From: Acheta domesticus
Lineage: Eukaryota > Arthropoda > Insecta > Orthoptera > Gryllidae
DNA length: 64,000 bases
Reading direction: 5' to 3'
Assembly (NCBI GenBank): GCA_031308135.1
Contig: JAHLJT010000631.1
Span: 225,553,819-225,617,818, forward strand
Part shown: piece by piece, positions 1 to 11,269 of the stretch
How the letters are laid out: every line of letters starts with the position of its first letter
How positions within the stretch are numbered: the first letter of the stretch is position 1
Notes under the pieces: generated by a model
Databases searched by the model: none
What the model saw: only the letters and a program-made list of their open reading frames with translations
Told to the model about the DNA's origin: nothing
Program-made: the position numbers and the translations under genes

Positions 1-965
1 CAGGAAAGGACATTACGAACTTATATTCCCAATTCTTTGCCAATTGTGCATGGGGTCCCGCAAGGTTCGATCATAGGTCCTATTCTCTTTCTGTTATATG
101 TAAACGATATGCCCTCGTCTATTAAAAATGGAAGAACGGTCCTGTTTGCTGATGACACGAATGTTCTTTGCAAAAAGAAACAGTAAATAGTACAATTTCA
201 GAAGTTTCAAATTGGTTTAATAATACCAAATTAATTGTTAACGAAAGAAAAACTGTTTCAATGCATTTTTGCATCTCAAATCGGAAATCGCATGTTCCAT
301 TGAAAATGAACAATATGCAATTAGCTGATGTTGAGGCAACAAAACTTTTAGGTCTTTCAATTCAATCAAACCTCAAATGGAATGTACATATATCAGAATT
401 AAACACTAAATTAAGTTCATTATGCTATGCATTCAGAATTCTTTCAAATTCTGTCAGCCTTCATGCAGCTCGTTGCGTTTATTTTGCAAATGTGCATTCC
501 CGCCTGAGATATGGCATAATATTCTGGGGAAGCTCATCCTGTAGTATTCAGACCTTCAGATTGCAAAAGAAAATTATTCGAATAATGAAAAAATGCCTTC
601 CACGTGATTCCTGCAAGCCTCTTTTCATTGAGCTGGAAATCTTACCATTGCCTTGTCTATTTATTTACGAATATGTAATATTTGTCAAAAATGACCTACT
701 TAACGGAGGGAACATATTTTCATGCAATATTGATATTTATAATTACAACACACGCCGTAGAAATCACGTGCATCAAGTGTCAGTATCAACAGCTCAGTAC
801 AAGAAATCAACATACAATACATGTAGGTTCCTTTACAACGCATTGCCAGATGACATAAAACAATTAAAGTCGGTACACAAATTTAAGTTAAAAGTAAAAT
901 CTTTTCTGCTGCAAAACTGTTTCTATACAATTAGAGACTATACTGATCGTGAAAAAGAAAAATAA
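1..965 (+). pseudogene. non-LTR retrotransposon reverse transcriptase, 3' part, frameshifted
   Basis: Seen: the first ~185 bases read in frame 1 as an RT palm, with a VPQGSIIGP block near 55-80 and the catalytic FADDTN motif near 145-165, then a TAA stop at 184-186. The reading continues in frame 3 from about 168 to 965, with a thumb and tail typical of Jockey/CR1-type LINEs: an RLRYGIIFWGSS block, an LQKKIIRIM block and a final FLLQNCFY-like segment. The frame change falls a few codons after FADD, so the copy is broken. The 5' part (endonuclease, RT fingers) lies outside the window. No clear poly-A or target duplication is visible at the right end. Known of the family: such proteins nick DNA and reverse-transcribe their own RNA. 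The superfamily is a confident call; the clade is not. Confidence 0.85.
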
Positions 966-1294
966 TGTTTAATGTAACAAAACAAAGATATATAATGAAT
1001 TAGTTTATGTTTGCATTGTATACATTTAAAAAAATATTTAATACGCCTGTAACAAGTAATGTACTTCAGCTTCCGGGTCAATGACCCCCATCTCGATCTG
1101 GTTTTTGTCCAGTTTCCCTGATCCATTGAGCAAATGCTGAGATGGCCCCTTGTTTTGCTTCTGGACGTAAATGTAGCTTCACTGTGCGCACGTTTTGTTG
1201 AGCACTCCTTTTGCTTGTAGTTCATTTACAGTTGAAATTGATTTCTATAACTCGGGAAAAACATTTTTCAAATATCTTTATGTTTCTAAAATAA
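966..1294. other. LINE 3' flank and AT-rich spacer
   Basis: Probably holds the LINE 3' UTR at its left end. A minus-strand frame of about 43 codons between 1078 and 1208 has protein-like composition (a PEAKQGAISAFAQW stretch) but no recognised family and no clear start. The last four bases, ATAA at 1291-1294, are the left target duplication of LTR element A. Confidence 0.4.
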
Positions 1295-2749
1295 TGTGAT
1301 GGAACTGCTCACAAAATGGAGGCGCCGACACACTTAGGGTGTGACAGTCGTCCCAAGTCGCAGGAGGGGACACGCGCTGAATTTATTTAATAAGGGCGCC
1401 AAGCGCATGCCCACTTACCTGCTTAATGTCGCCGGCGTTGAGCGTCTCAGGGGTGAGCGCCCTGGGTCGAAGGGTTGCATTTGGTGGTTTCTTAAGATTT
1501 AGAATAATAACACTTTGCTATGGTATTAATTGGTTCACCCGACCAAATGGCGGGGACTAATTTATTCAAAAAATTAAACGAAGAGAAACTGTTCAGGTTG
1601 ATGCTGGGTTGTTGTCACTTTAGTAGCCGATTAATGAATGATGGTGATGACAACTTACAATCTGTGATGTTAGATGGTAATGTCACCGCGACTGGATTGC
1701 TCGCCGAGCGACGGAGAAGTGTAGTCGGACCCTCAGGAGGCGACGCCGGAACGTTGCAAGGTTGGCCTCCGATTGCCTCCGGGGTGATGACTCCGGCGGA
1801 CGGGACGTCGGCGGTGGATGACCGGGCGGTGGCGACGCGATGCTCGCGCGCGTCTCAGGCCGTCACACGACACCTGGACCGCGTATGACGCTCGAAGCCA
1901 AACTTTGGCTATTCGGAATTAATTCCGTGAAGACCGGGCAAGTTTCGCAGTGGTCGGCTCAGTGTGTGCCTTACCCACTGCTGCTGTTCCCTTTCTACCG
2001 CAGGTTTCATTAACTGACTAATATTCGGTGGTTTTCTTAACTACCACTGTTAATCTACTCAAAACTTTACTTGTTGGTTTCTATCTCCATACGACTTCTC
2101 CTGCACGACCGTCCTCTCTAGCGTCTGTCGCCCGTCCTCCCTCTGGCCTCGCTCGCCCGTCTGTCCCTTTCGTTTTTTCGAAAAAATCTCAAAGTGCTCA
2201 CGTGCTTCCTGCCTAGTGATTTTATTGGTCGGATTTGAACTTCTCGAACCTTCTATTTCATCAACGGTGCCTTCTGGTTGTTCATTGGCCGGCATTGTTA
2301 GGCCGGAGGAGCGCGCACGTGTCCCTTCTGCTTTGGCATGTGATGATTTTATAGGCTTTTAGAGGATTATTGAGCCGGGTGCGATCGCCAAGTCGCTAAA
2401 ATGGTTGTTCCGGCTGTCGATCATCCAGTATTGTTGGACAAAGGGTAAGATTTATTGTTAGGGGCTTCTGGAGAACTTGGGCCGTTGGGCGGAACTAAAT
2501 CGGGTCGCGGTGGACGCGTGGCCCTTTCCAACTTCCGGTAATTTGGCGTGACGCGGGGGTGAGAGGGTGCGATGGTCACCCGACGCATCGCGGTATTGTC
2601 AGAAAAAGGGTATAATTGATAGTTGAAAGTTTATGGGGGGCTTGAGCGGCTGGGCATATCTAATTCGGGGGCGCGTAGTTCTTTCCTGCCGTCCGGTAAT
2701 TTGGCGTGACGCAAGGGTGGAGGACTGCGATGGTCCCCGACACATCGCA
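1295..2749 (-). repeat. 3' LTR of element A
   Basis: 1,455 bp, matching 7213-8667. The last ~155 bp (2595-2749 on the plus strand) are an imperfect tandem duplicate of 2432-2593; both copies contain CCGGTAATTTGGCGTGACGC. The very end is a small inverted repeat, TGCGATG...CATCGCA. Short open frames inside the LTR, on both strands, appear identically in both copies and have no recognisable domain, so I do not call them genes. Confidence 0.95.
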
Positions 2750-2762
2750 TTACCCCCCCGTA
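2750..2762 (-). other. polypurine tract of element A
   Basis: The minus strand reads ACGGGGGGGTAA directly before the 3' LTR. This is where plus-strand DNA priming is expected in LTR retrotransposons. Confidence 0.6.
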
Positions 2763-3876
2763 CAATGAGATTAAAAAAACGCATGGGACATGTTTTTTTT
2801 AATCTAAGAACAAAAAAAGGACATTTACAAAAACAGATGATAAATAAATTTGGGGAGCATGTGCCGACAGATGAAGCTGTGAAAACACAAAAACCTGGCA
2901 TGTCCAGAACGAAAATTAGGGGTTTCAATGACAACTCTAACATGATAAGACAATACTAGTTAATTAAGCAAAAGGATAAAATTAATGAAGAGGAACAACA
3001 CTAAAGCTATCTCTAAAAAACTAGATGACCAATAAAATTAGGACACAAAATCTTTAAGAAGTAATACAAACACATTAATGATAAGAAAATGAATGAAAAT
3101 AATCTTTATCATTTTTCAAAAATAAGAAATGGTGGTGGGCCATTAGCAACACCTACTCAAACTAAGAGCAAACTAAGCACTAAATAAGTAATTAAGAAGA
3201 TAACATAGAGGGATAATTGGGAACAAAACTTAGAAAGACTGGCAAAATGAAACAATGGGGCACCTAAAACTAGTTAAACGCTACTGCAAATTGAATAATT
3301 GTGCAAAGGGAAGAGCCAAAAGTGGGAACCCTGTTAATCATTATTATATTTGACGCTCTTTTAATACGATTTTAGAGGTATAAAAACAAGTGGAATAAAT
3401 GCGACATTTGCAAAATAATAGAAAAGCATAATAGTCAACAGTGGCCAAATTATTTAAAACACAAGAGGAGGAAACAAAATATCAACACGATGGAGAATTG
3501 AAAATAGAATGGTAGACGTGAGAAAACAACCAATGAATTAAACAAAGGACTTGGGTTGCAAAAACATTAAATTCATAATATCAGAATGGAATTCGTTTCA
3601 TTAATTAAAGTCAATGGCTATAACTCTCGTCAACTCTCGACAAAATATATCTAAGGGATATCTGAATTATTTCTCTCTCTTTTTAATCAACAACGACGTT
3701 CACTTATAACAATCACTTAACCAAAGCATTGAAGTAGTAGCGAACCCACGAAATTAATTAATAATAAGACGTGCCAGGGCAACCGGGCTGGATCCACAAG
3801 AATATAATTAAAATAAGGTTACCTAATCAGAGCGACATAAATGAGGGCTTTTATTCTTTCAGCCAATTAATCTAGT
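2763..3876. other. AT-rich internal spacer of element A, no gene
   Basis: Lies between the integrase stop and the 3' LTR. It is A-rich on the plus strand and has no long frame on either strand. Some Gypsy-type elements have an envelope gene here; none is visible. Confidence 0.6.
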
Positions 3877-4672
3877 CTAATCTCTGAAAGGAACAAGGTT
3901 ATAAAAATTGTGAGGACCAACCTCGGAACCAACTGTGCTACGTAAAGTGCAAGCGTTGGGGGCTACAAGCCTCATAATTTGGTAAGGACCTACAAATAAA
4001 GGAAAGAATTTACTAATAAGGCCTTCAGGCTGATTAGATACTCTGAGAGCTTTGATTAAAACTTTATCGCCGACTTTAAATAAATGGGTTTTACTCTTCT
4101 GGTGTTGTTTTCTCGTATCACCAGCTTTCTTTAAATTTGAGAGAATAATTTGACACCGATCCTCAGGGGAAATTGGAATTTGAGTGGCCATTTTTGCTAA
4201 AATAGGAAACAATGGTTTCGGCTTCTTATTGAATTGAGCCTCGAAAGGTGTAAATCTGGAAGATTCATGGGGGATGTGGTTAAGCCACGTATTAATCTTC
4301 GGTAGTAAATCGGGCCAAGCGGTATGCTTGTGAGACACATAAACCCGAAACAAACGTGATAATTCTTTCATGACTCTTTCGCTTGGGTTTGATCTCGGTG
4401 ACCTAATAGAACAAAAGATTGTTTGGACACCTAAATCATTTAGCGATTGCTGCCAAAGGTCACTCGTGAACTGCGTGCCATTGTCACTGAGGACACGCTG
4501 ATACGTCCCACATTCTTTGAAGAAACCTTGCACTAGGTGTTTTAAACAGGACTTTGCAGTAGGTTTAACAATAGGAAAACACTTAACATATTTAGTAAAC
4601 ACATCTATTACTACGAAGATATGGCGGAATCCACATCTTCCTCTAGGTAATGGTCCAGAACTGTGTTCCCAT
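3877..4672 (-). pseudogene. integrase C-terminal fragment of element A
   Basis: Seen: the minus-strand frame opens at the 4650-4672 junction with a GPLPRGRCGF block and the VVIDVFTKY strand of the integrase core. Then come the second catalytic Asp in DNGTQF (codon 4483-4485) and the third catalytic residue in NPSERV. The tail carries a GPYQI motif and ends at 3877. The first catalytic Asp, which normally lies about three residues before this Gly-Pro, is replaced at the junction, and the zinc-binding N-terminus is missing. The gag stop is only a few bases upstream, so a single deletion joining gag to integrase explains the structure. There is no start codon of its own at the true beginning. 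The product could not join DNA ends. Confidence 0.85.
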
Positions 4673-6352
4673 TTATTCCGGACCTGAGCGGTTTAACGGC
4701 CTCTGTGGTGGTTGACCTGGGGCTGTCGAAGGCGGCGCTAGAAGGGGCGCGGTTTGGCCTTGACCGGCATTGAAGGGAGGCGGAAAACTGGTCGGCGCCG
4801 GGGGGGAGGGGGCGGGGGGAAAGTGCGGCGAAGGGCCGTGGTTAAAAGGACGCTCTTGACCTTGCGAATGGCGTGGGGGAAATCCTCGATTCTGATTATT
4901 ATTATTGCCATTACGTGGGCGTGAAGAGTTTTGACTCTGATTTTGATAAGAAGCGAATTGCACATTCGTTTGGTCGAAATCGCCCAATAAGATCTGAAAT
5001 TGCTCAAGATCTTTTACAAAACTAGTTTTAAGGAGGTTTTGAATGACATATGGATAATGACGAGTTAATAGCCACATAATTTCGTCGTCAGGGGGGGTAG
5101 GTTCGCATTGTTTAAGTTGGGCAATGCGAGACACTGCATAATCCCGCATAGACATGTTACCATTCTGGTCCCATCTACCTTTAGCCAAATCCATTTTAAA
5201 ATTGTATTGGGTGTTTCTATCCCAAAAACGATTAATAAATTTGGAACGAAAATCCTGAAAATCAGCCGGAACTGGTAACAATGTTTGGAACCATTCTTGG
5301 GCATGGTCAACCAACATTTGGGCTATAACCTTCGGTTTAGAAGATTCAGGAATGTGTCTCGCTAAAGCAAAATAATTTTCAACATTACGTAAGAACGTAA
5401 TGGGCTGTTCACCGCGATTACCAGAGAATTTTAAATTTGGAGGAATTGACAGTGGCATAGCATTAACCGGGAAAGCTGAAATAGTCTTTTCCGCTACTTT
5501 AATTTCTAGTTCGCCTATTTTGACTTCGATTTCTTTCCGTTCCATTTCCGCCTGTGCCTGGATAACTAATTTTGCTGTTTCAATTTTATTGTTCAGGGAG
5601 TCGTGAAGTCCTTCAATCTTATTGTCAACCCCTTTTAGTTTCTTGGTCACCTCGCCTTTCAAGTTGGAAATTTTGGATTCATTGTCTTTAAATTTATCAC
5701 GAGCCCAATGTCCCAAATTTAATTGCTTTTCTGAAACGGTTGCAATATCCTTGTTTATGCTGTCTTTAAATTCTGTCATTTGTTGAACTGTTTCAGACTG
5801 GAGCGATTCGCATTTCTTTAGTTGGCCTGTTAAATGTTCGTTGATGTCAGAAATTTGCGTAGAATTATTTTCAACAGCAGAGGCGAGAGAGGCGATTTTA
5901 GTGCTCTGTTTATCGACCTTTGAATTAACCGAATTTAGTTGTTGAGACACCTCACTTTGAAAAAGGGTGAAATTAGTGAGGTGTTCGTCTAATCTACTAT
6001 CAAGGGCACAAAATTTCGAATCAAATCTAGAATTCAAGTCCTGAAATTTAGAATTTAATTCTTGACGCTGTTCGTCAAATTGTGATCGAAATTGACGAAA
6101 ATCTTGACGCTGTTCGTCAAATTTTGCGATAAGAGTGCTGAAAAATTGAGACATTTGGTCTGAGGGTGGCGTCGGAGCGGCCGCGGCGAGGGTAGGTCCG
6201 GCCTCGGCGGTACTCGTCTCGAGTACCTGCTCTAAAGAAACCCCGACAGTAGGGGCGAGAACAGCTGGGGGCGTGAGCTCGGCAGGCGCGTCGGCGTTTG
6301 CGGGAGCGGGGTCAGAAACCTCGGGGTTTTGAATGGGATTATTTTCAGCCAT
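4673..6352 (-). CDS. gag: Gag-like structural protein of element A
   Basis: Start chosen at the ATG whose first base is 6352 (MAENNP...), in a favourable context. The same frame is open 49 codons further upstream, but that stretch is hydrophobic and starts inside the leader. Seen in the ~559-residue product: a Pro/Ala-rich head; a long heptad-rich coiled coil with repeated FDEQRQ units (roughly residues 75-280); a Retrotrans_gag-like capsid region (roughly 300-460) with VENYFALARHIPE, HAQEWFQTLLP and FINRFW; then an Asn-, Pro- and Gly-rich tail. No CCHC zinc knuckle is present; it may have been lost in the deletion that also removed protease and RT. The frame is intact over its whole length, which suggests a young or selected copy. 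Role by family: assembles the virus-like particle in the cytoplasm. Confidence 0.85.
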   Translation of the reverse strand: MAENNPIQNPEVSDPAPANADAPAELTPPAVLAPTVGVSLEQVLETSTAEAGPTLAAAAPTPPSDQMSQFFSTLIAKFDEQRQDFRQFRSQFDEQRQELNSKFQDLNSRFDSKFCALDSRLDEHLTNFTLFQSEVSQQLNSVNSKVDKQSTKIASLASAVENNSTQISDINEHLTGQLKKCESLQSETVQQMTEFKDSINKDIATVSEKQLNLGHWARDKFKDNESKISNLKGEVTKKLKGVDNKIEGLHDSLNNKIETAKLVIQAQAEMERKEIEVKIGELEIKVAEKTISAFPVNAMPLSIPPNLKFSGNRGEQPITFLRNVENYFALARHIPESSKPKVIAQMLVDHAQEWFQTLLPVPADFQDFRSKFINRFWDRNTQYNFKMDLAKGRWDQNGNMSMRDYAVSRIAQLKQCEPTPPDDEIMWLLTRHYPYVIQNLLKTSFVKDLEQFQILLGDFDQTNVQFASYQNQSQNSSRPRNGNNNNQNRGFPPRHSQGQERPFNHGPSPHFPPAPSPPAPTSFPPPFNAGQGQTAPLLAPPSTAPGQPPQRPLNRSGPE

Positions 6353-7000
6353 CGTGGAGCGAGCAATCCTCGAAGTGACGTAAGTACGATAATGACGCCT
6401 ACAGCGCGTTACACATGAGTACACAATCAAACACAATAAAAAGAAAAGTACAAAACACACACAATGAAATGTTAGAGGATAACACTGAGAAATAAACATA
6501 AAATTTCAAATAGAAAGTAAACACTATTAAGTAAACATATAAATGTTACGTGACGGAAATAGCACGTATAATGAAAAAGGAAAAAAATAAAATAGAGTTC
6601 AATTAACCACACTTAAACACTATATGACGCATTAAGAAATTGTAAAAAGAAAATAACAATAAAATGAAATTATGCGTCTGAAAAGAGAGTGAAATGTTCT
6701 TATAAATACACTTTGGGCTTCTAAGTTATGAGAATCACTGTAATACTCTGAGCATTCACTGATACAAAATATGTAAAAATTACCGGAAGTTCAATATAAA
6801 ATTTAAGTCTCACACGCAAGCAAAGTGATTGAAAACCTCATAAAATACAAAATATCAAATGAAACACACATTAAAACCAAATGCAATCTTCAGTTGGGCA
6901 TAATTGAGCAAGCGTAAACGGAAAATGGATAAGAAAGAATTAGTGAGTTCAATAAGAAATACACAGGTGCGAGTAACACAAAGTAAAATACTTGTTAAAA
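6353..7000 (-). other. leader of element A
   Basis: Untranslated region between the primer-binding site and gag, AT-rich. No frame of note apart from the upstream extension of gag to 6499. Confidence 0.6.
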
Positions 7001-7214
7001 ACCACGTTGTGTGTCAATTTATGCTCTGCACGCTGCACAAGCTGAATTATACGTGAAAAAACAAACGAAGTTGGGGAACCAATTTATGAGATGCCCGCTA
7101 CACAAGTTCAATTATTCGTGAATAGAAAACCACGTTGGGTGTCAATTTATGATCTGAGTCTACACAAGCTCAATTATTCGTATAAAAACAACCACGTTGG
7201 GCGTCCAATTTATG
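7001..7214 (-). repeat. reiterated PBS / LTR-edge array of element A
   Basis: Four degenerate copies of a 62-65 bp unit. The shared core, on the plus strand, is ACCACGTTGGGYGTCAATTTATG, starting near 7001, 7064, 7129 and 7191. Each core is followed by a TGATCTGAGTCTACACAA-like segment that resembles the LTR edge TGATGGAACTGCTCACAA. The copy at 7191-7212 is the one that touches the LTR and best fits a primer-binding site. Confidence 0.75.
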
Positions 7215-8667
7215 TGATGGAACTGCTCACAAAATGGAGGCGCCGACACACTTAGGGTGTGACAGTCGTCCCAAGTCGCAGGAGGGGACACGCGCTGAAT
7301 TTATTTAATAAGGGCGCCAAGCGCATGCCCACTTACCTGCTTAATGTCGCCGGCGTTGAGCGTCTCAGGGGTGAGCGCCCTGGGTCGAAGGGTTGCATTT
7401 GGTGGTTTCTTAAGATTTAGAATAATAACACTTTGCTATGGTATTAATTGGTTCACCCGACCAAATGGCGGGGACTAATTTATTCAAAAAATTAAACGAA
7501 GAGAAACTGTTCAGGTTGATGCTGGGTTGTTGTCACTTTAGTAGCCGATTAATGAATGATGGTGATGACAACTTACAATCTGTGATGTTAGATGGTAATG
7601 TCACCGCGACTGGATTGCTCGCCGAGCGACGGAGAAGTGTAGTCGGACCCTCAGGAGGCGACGCCGGAACGTTGCAAGGTTGGCCTCCGATTGCCTCCGG
7701 GGTGATGACTCCGGCGGACGGGACGTCGGCGGTGGATGACCGGGCGGTGGCGACGCGATGCTCGCGCGCGTCTCAGGCCGTCACACGACACCTGGACCGC
7801 GTATGACGCTCGAAGCCAAACTTTGGCTATTCGGAATTAATTCCGTGAAGACCGGGCAAGTTTCGCAGTGGTCGGCTCAGTGTGTGCCTTACCCACTGCT
7901 GCTGTTCCCTTTCTACCGCAGGTTTCATTAACTGACTAATATTCGGTGGTTTTCTTAACTACCACTGTTAATCTACTCAAAACTTTACTTGTTGGTTTCT
8001 ATCTCCATACGACTTCTCCTGCACGACCGTCCTCTCTAGCGTCTGTCGCCCGTCCTCCCTCTGGCCTCGCTCGCCCGTCTGTCCCTTTCGTTTTTTCGAA
8101 AAAATCTCAAAGTGCTCACGTGCTTCCTGCCTAGTGATTTTATTGGTCGGATTTGAACTTCTCGAACCTTCTATTTCATCAACGGTGCCTTCTGGTTGTT
8201 CATTGGCCGGCATTGTTAGGCCGGAGGAGCGCGCACGTGTCCCTTCTGCTTTGGCATGTGATGATTTTATAGGCTTTTAGAGGATTATTGAGCCGGGTGC
8301 GATCGCCAAGTCGCTAAAATGGTTGTTCCGGCTGTCGATCATCCAGTATTGTTGGACAAAGGGTAAGATTTATTGTTAGGGGCTTCTGGAGAACTTGGGC
8401 CGTTGGGCGGAACTAAATCGGGTCGCGGTGGACGCGTGGCCCTTTCCAACTTCCGGTAATTTGGCGTGACGCGGGGGTGAGAGGGTGCGATGGTCACCCG
8501 ACGCATCGCGGTATTGTCAGAAAAAGGGTATAATTGATAGTTGAAAGTTTATGGGGGGCTTGAGCGGCTGGGCATATCTAATTCGGGGGCGCGTAGTTCT
8601 TTCCTGCCGTCCGGTAATTTGGCGTGACGCAAGGGTGGAGGACTGCGATGGTCCCCGACACATCGCA
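7213..8667 (-). repeat. 5' LTR of element A
   Basis: Same sequence as 1295-2749. Promoter and start of transcription are expected here on the minus strand. I could not place a TATA box or poly-A signal with confidence. Confidence 0.95.
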
Positions 8668-8671
8668 ATAA

Positions 8672-10774
8672 TTATTTTCTGAATTCATTTTTTCGTTTTT
8701 TTTAAACAAAATTTCTGGCCCTCAAGAAAATGTGCGCAGGTAAATTTCTTTCCCCACACGTCATATACAGTTTTTACTGTTTTTTTGACAAATAAATAAA
8801 AAAAATAAAAAAATGTCCTGTTGCGCTCGACGGAGCACAACTCAAACGCGAGTCCTTGTGCGGTGCACCTCAGGGCATTTTTTAATTGCACGCTCGGAAG
8901 TCGCAAAGAACACTAGTTTTCACGAAAACAAACATTTCGAAGAAAAATCGATTGCATCAAAGTTCCTTAAATAACGACAAACGCCTACGTGACTTAAGAT
9001 CAGTGTAGTTCAAAGTCGTTCTCTGTAGTATGTTTTCTTAACCGTATACAACAAAATTTTTTTGTGAAGTTAATTATTTTTGAAATAATTTTTTGGAGTC
9101 TTTTTCGATTTATTTAGTATGTGTATTAAAATAGAGATTATATAAATAATATAGAGCAATTTAGTTTGAAATAAATTTCTGGAAAACTAAAACTCTCTAA
9201 ATTAATTTCCTGAAATTATTGATTATGATTATGCTGCCTCGAATATTTATTTTGTAATCGTGGCATATGTACCTTATTTCATTATTGGTTACAATTATTT
9301 TCTTAAATTAAATTATTTTATTTAACTACATTCTTCCTGTAACTTCTACATTATCTCTACACGAGCCTTTCTTTAACTTTGTATTTCTACACTTGTTTCA
9401 TAAATTTTGTTCGATATTCGGTTCCAGCAGTTTCTGTCACTCTCCGACTTTTAGGAAAACCATTCTGAATCACTACCGCTATTTCTTTGTTATGCTTTTC
9501 CACAGAAAAATAAGCCTGCACTTCCCGGATGAATACACAGGGAGAGCGGATGTGAGGCAGTGGAAAGATTGACGACCTCTTGAGTATTCGTTGCGAAACG
9601 TGGGTTCGCTAGTTTTCTTCCAGGGGCTGCAGCTACAGTTCCTACGTGGTGTGATTCTTACGGGCCCGATATTTTTTGGTGGTCACCATTTCTGAAACAT
9701 GAACATTTTTATGTTAGTATACCTCTAAATATGTGAGAAAGAAAGGAAAACGCGTGGTAAAAATAAAACAACTGTCTTTGGAATATCAAGATTATTACTA
9801 ATTTCGTTTCTACTAATCTGGTATTTGAAACATATCTGCTCTAATATTGGCATTGCAGTGCACAAAGGTCATCTTCAGATTTTTCACAGCAAATCTTTCT
9901 CGATTTTCTCGAAAGATGGAATCGCGAGAAAGTAAATTCTACAGCCCAAGATGTGATTGGGGCCTATTTCAAACAATATAACATGTTCTCAATTTTTTCC
10001 TGCCTTTGTACTTTCAAAATTCGCAAAATGTTCAAATATCTTGATATCCTTAATTGTTTAAACACATTCTTAAATGTTAACAGTTCAGCTTCAATGTGTG
10101 GATCTTTCAGACTTGTCCGTTTTTCTTCAACATTACACATTTCTTTCTCTGCCTGAGTGAAAGAATTGTTGCATTTTAAGTTCCTGTGTAGTGTTGGTAA
10201 AAAAAACAAATGTTATGTAATGTAAACCAGATTCTTTTTAGTATATTCTTTTTCAACAGTCACTGTAGAATTTCAATTGAAGAGGCGTAATTTTTGTTCT
10301 GATCATAGATAACAGATTTGAAACCTTCAAAATTGTATGCACAGCCCTCAACCATGTCTCCCATCTCGTTACTACTGGGTACTGAGGAAAAGAAATATCA
10401 GATTTATTTGACTTCAATAAATAAACCCTAATTGGAGATATAATACTTTCTATTTGAAATTAGTTTATCTATGCTCGGGTAAAACACGCATATTTTTTCA
10501 CAAACTTTGTATAACACGTGAACTACGCAAGTCTCTTGAATCATTTTGGGATAACGACTATCTGTAGTATTCATCATGTACACTGCTACAACTGTCTGGC
10601 TAAGTAAAACATTCTCATACCACACTGGGGCAAAGCAGGTACACTGACTCACTGAAAAGCCTTGCAGCAGTAATACAATTTACTGCACTCTTTTCCTCAC
10701 ACGCCAGATTAAAGCGTTTTCTTTTATATTCTTGGAAGGAACTCTGTACACTCATGACGTTTCCGATTTTTCTT
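8672..10774. other. AT-rich DNA without a recognisable gene
   Basis: Short random frames only. Two of them (around 9953-10209 and 10428-10652) have no domain, no splice context and strong A/T bias. Confidence 0.5.
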
Positions 10775-10778
10775 TCTC

Positions 10779-10822
10779 TAAAGTCCGATTAAATTAAGAA
10801 GGTGATTGACAGTTCTGTGTGA
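10779..10822. repeat. solitary end of a MITE family
   Basis: AGTCCGATTAAATTAAGAAGG and the following TGATTGACAGTT match the terminal inverted repeat of the MITE at 39592-39829. I do not see the partner end nearby, so this is a fragment. Confidence 0.55.
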
Positions 10823-11105
10823 CGTAAGGACGCCTCTCCCGTTTCCATGGCAGCTGCCAGCCAGAGAGACAAAACGTGTCGTGTCAGGTCGCTGAGTCGC
10901 CACTGACGAACGGGGAACATTTGAGCATCGGGCAGCGACTCTTCCCTTCCGCCGCCCGCATAGCATTTTCTTTGCAAGGCAGTTAAGAGTCTGCCTTCTC
11001 ACTTCCACTCACTTTTTAAATAGAAAGTGAACTCCAGTAGTGAATTCGTGTCTAACGATAACAATTCTGGAAATACGCAGGATCTCAAACGCGCCAGACG
11101 TCACG

Positions 11106-11164
11106 ATGTCTGGGAAGGTCTCGACTGCAATCTTGATCCCGGGAATGGAGCTCATACCGACGCC
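11106..11164 (+). other. possible first coding exon (weak)
   Basis: An ATG at 11106 follows a GACGTCAC element and opens 19 codons, reading MSGKVSTAILIPG onwards to GMELIPT, up to a GTGAGA donor-like site at 11165. The local GC content is higher than in the flanks. There is no homology I recognise and no visible second exon; chance is a fair explanation. Confidence 0.15.
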
Positions 11165-11269
11165 GTGAGATACCGGCTAGCGGCGCCCTTCTCGGGAAAG
11201 GTGTCTACAGCTCGCTTGGCGCCAAGCTGCTGGTCTGGCGTGCCAATTGTGTTAAGAATTTTTTGAATT

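Larger units (their letters stand above)
1295..8667 (-). mobile_element. LTR retrotransposon A, internally deleted, recently inserted
   Basis: Seen: two direct repeats, 1295-2749 and 7213-8667, both TG...CA with a constant offset of 5,918 and no difference noticed. The 4-bp target duplication ATAA is at 1291-1294 and 8668-8671. Coding direction is minus, so the right LTR is the 5' LTR. Next to it is a primer-binding-like TGGACGCCCAACGTGG (minus strand), which resembles the tRNA-Lys(1,2)-type PBS with one extra A; a G-run polypurine tract lies by the left LTR. Order on the minus strand: LTR, leader, gag, end of integrase, spacer, LTR. Protease, RT, RNase H and the first part of integrase are absent. 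The integrase tail has a GPY-type motif, pointing to the Ty3/Gypsy group. Inference: a non-autonomous deletion derivative moved in trans, or a deletion after insertion. Confidence 0.92.

Noticed and set aside
1520..2295. Frames of 122, 62 and 78 codons inside the LTR of element A (repeated at 7438-8213)
   Set aside because: Present identically in both LTRs because the LTRs match. No domain, no conserved start context.
2750..3876. Possible envelope gene in element A
   Set aside because: No open frame of useful length and no signal or membrane segment is visible.
7001..7214. CRISPR-like array
   Set aside because: The units are degenerate, include the spacer-like parts in the repeat, and abut an LTR in a eukaryotic context.
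9953..10209. Overlapping plus and minus frames of 67 and 81 codons
   Set aside because: A/T-rich chance frames without domain or splice signals.
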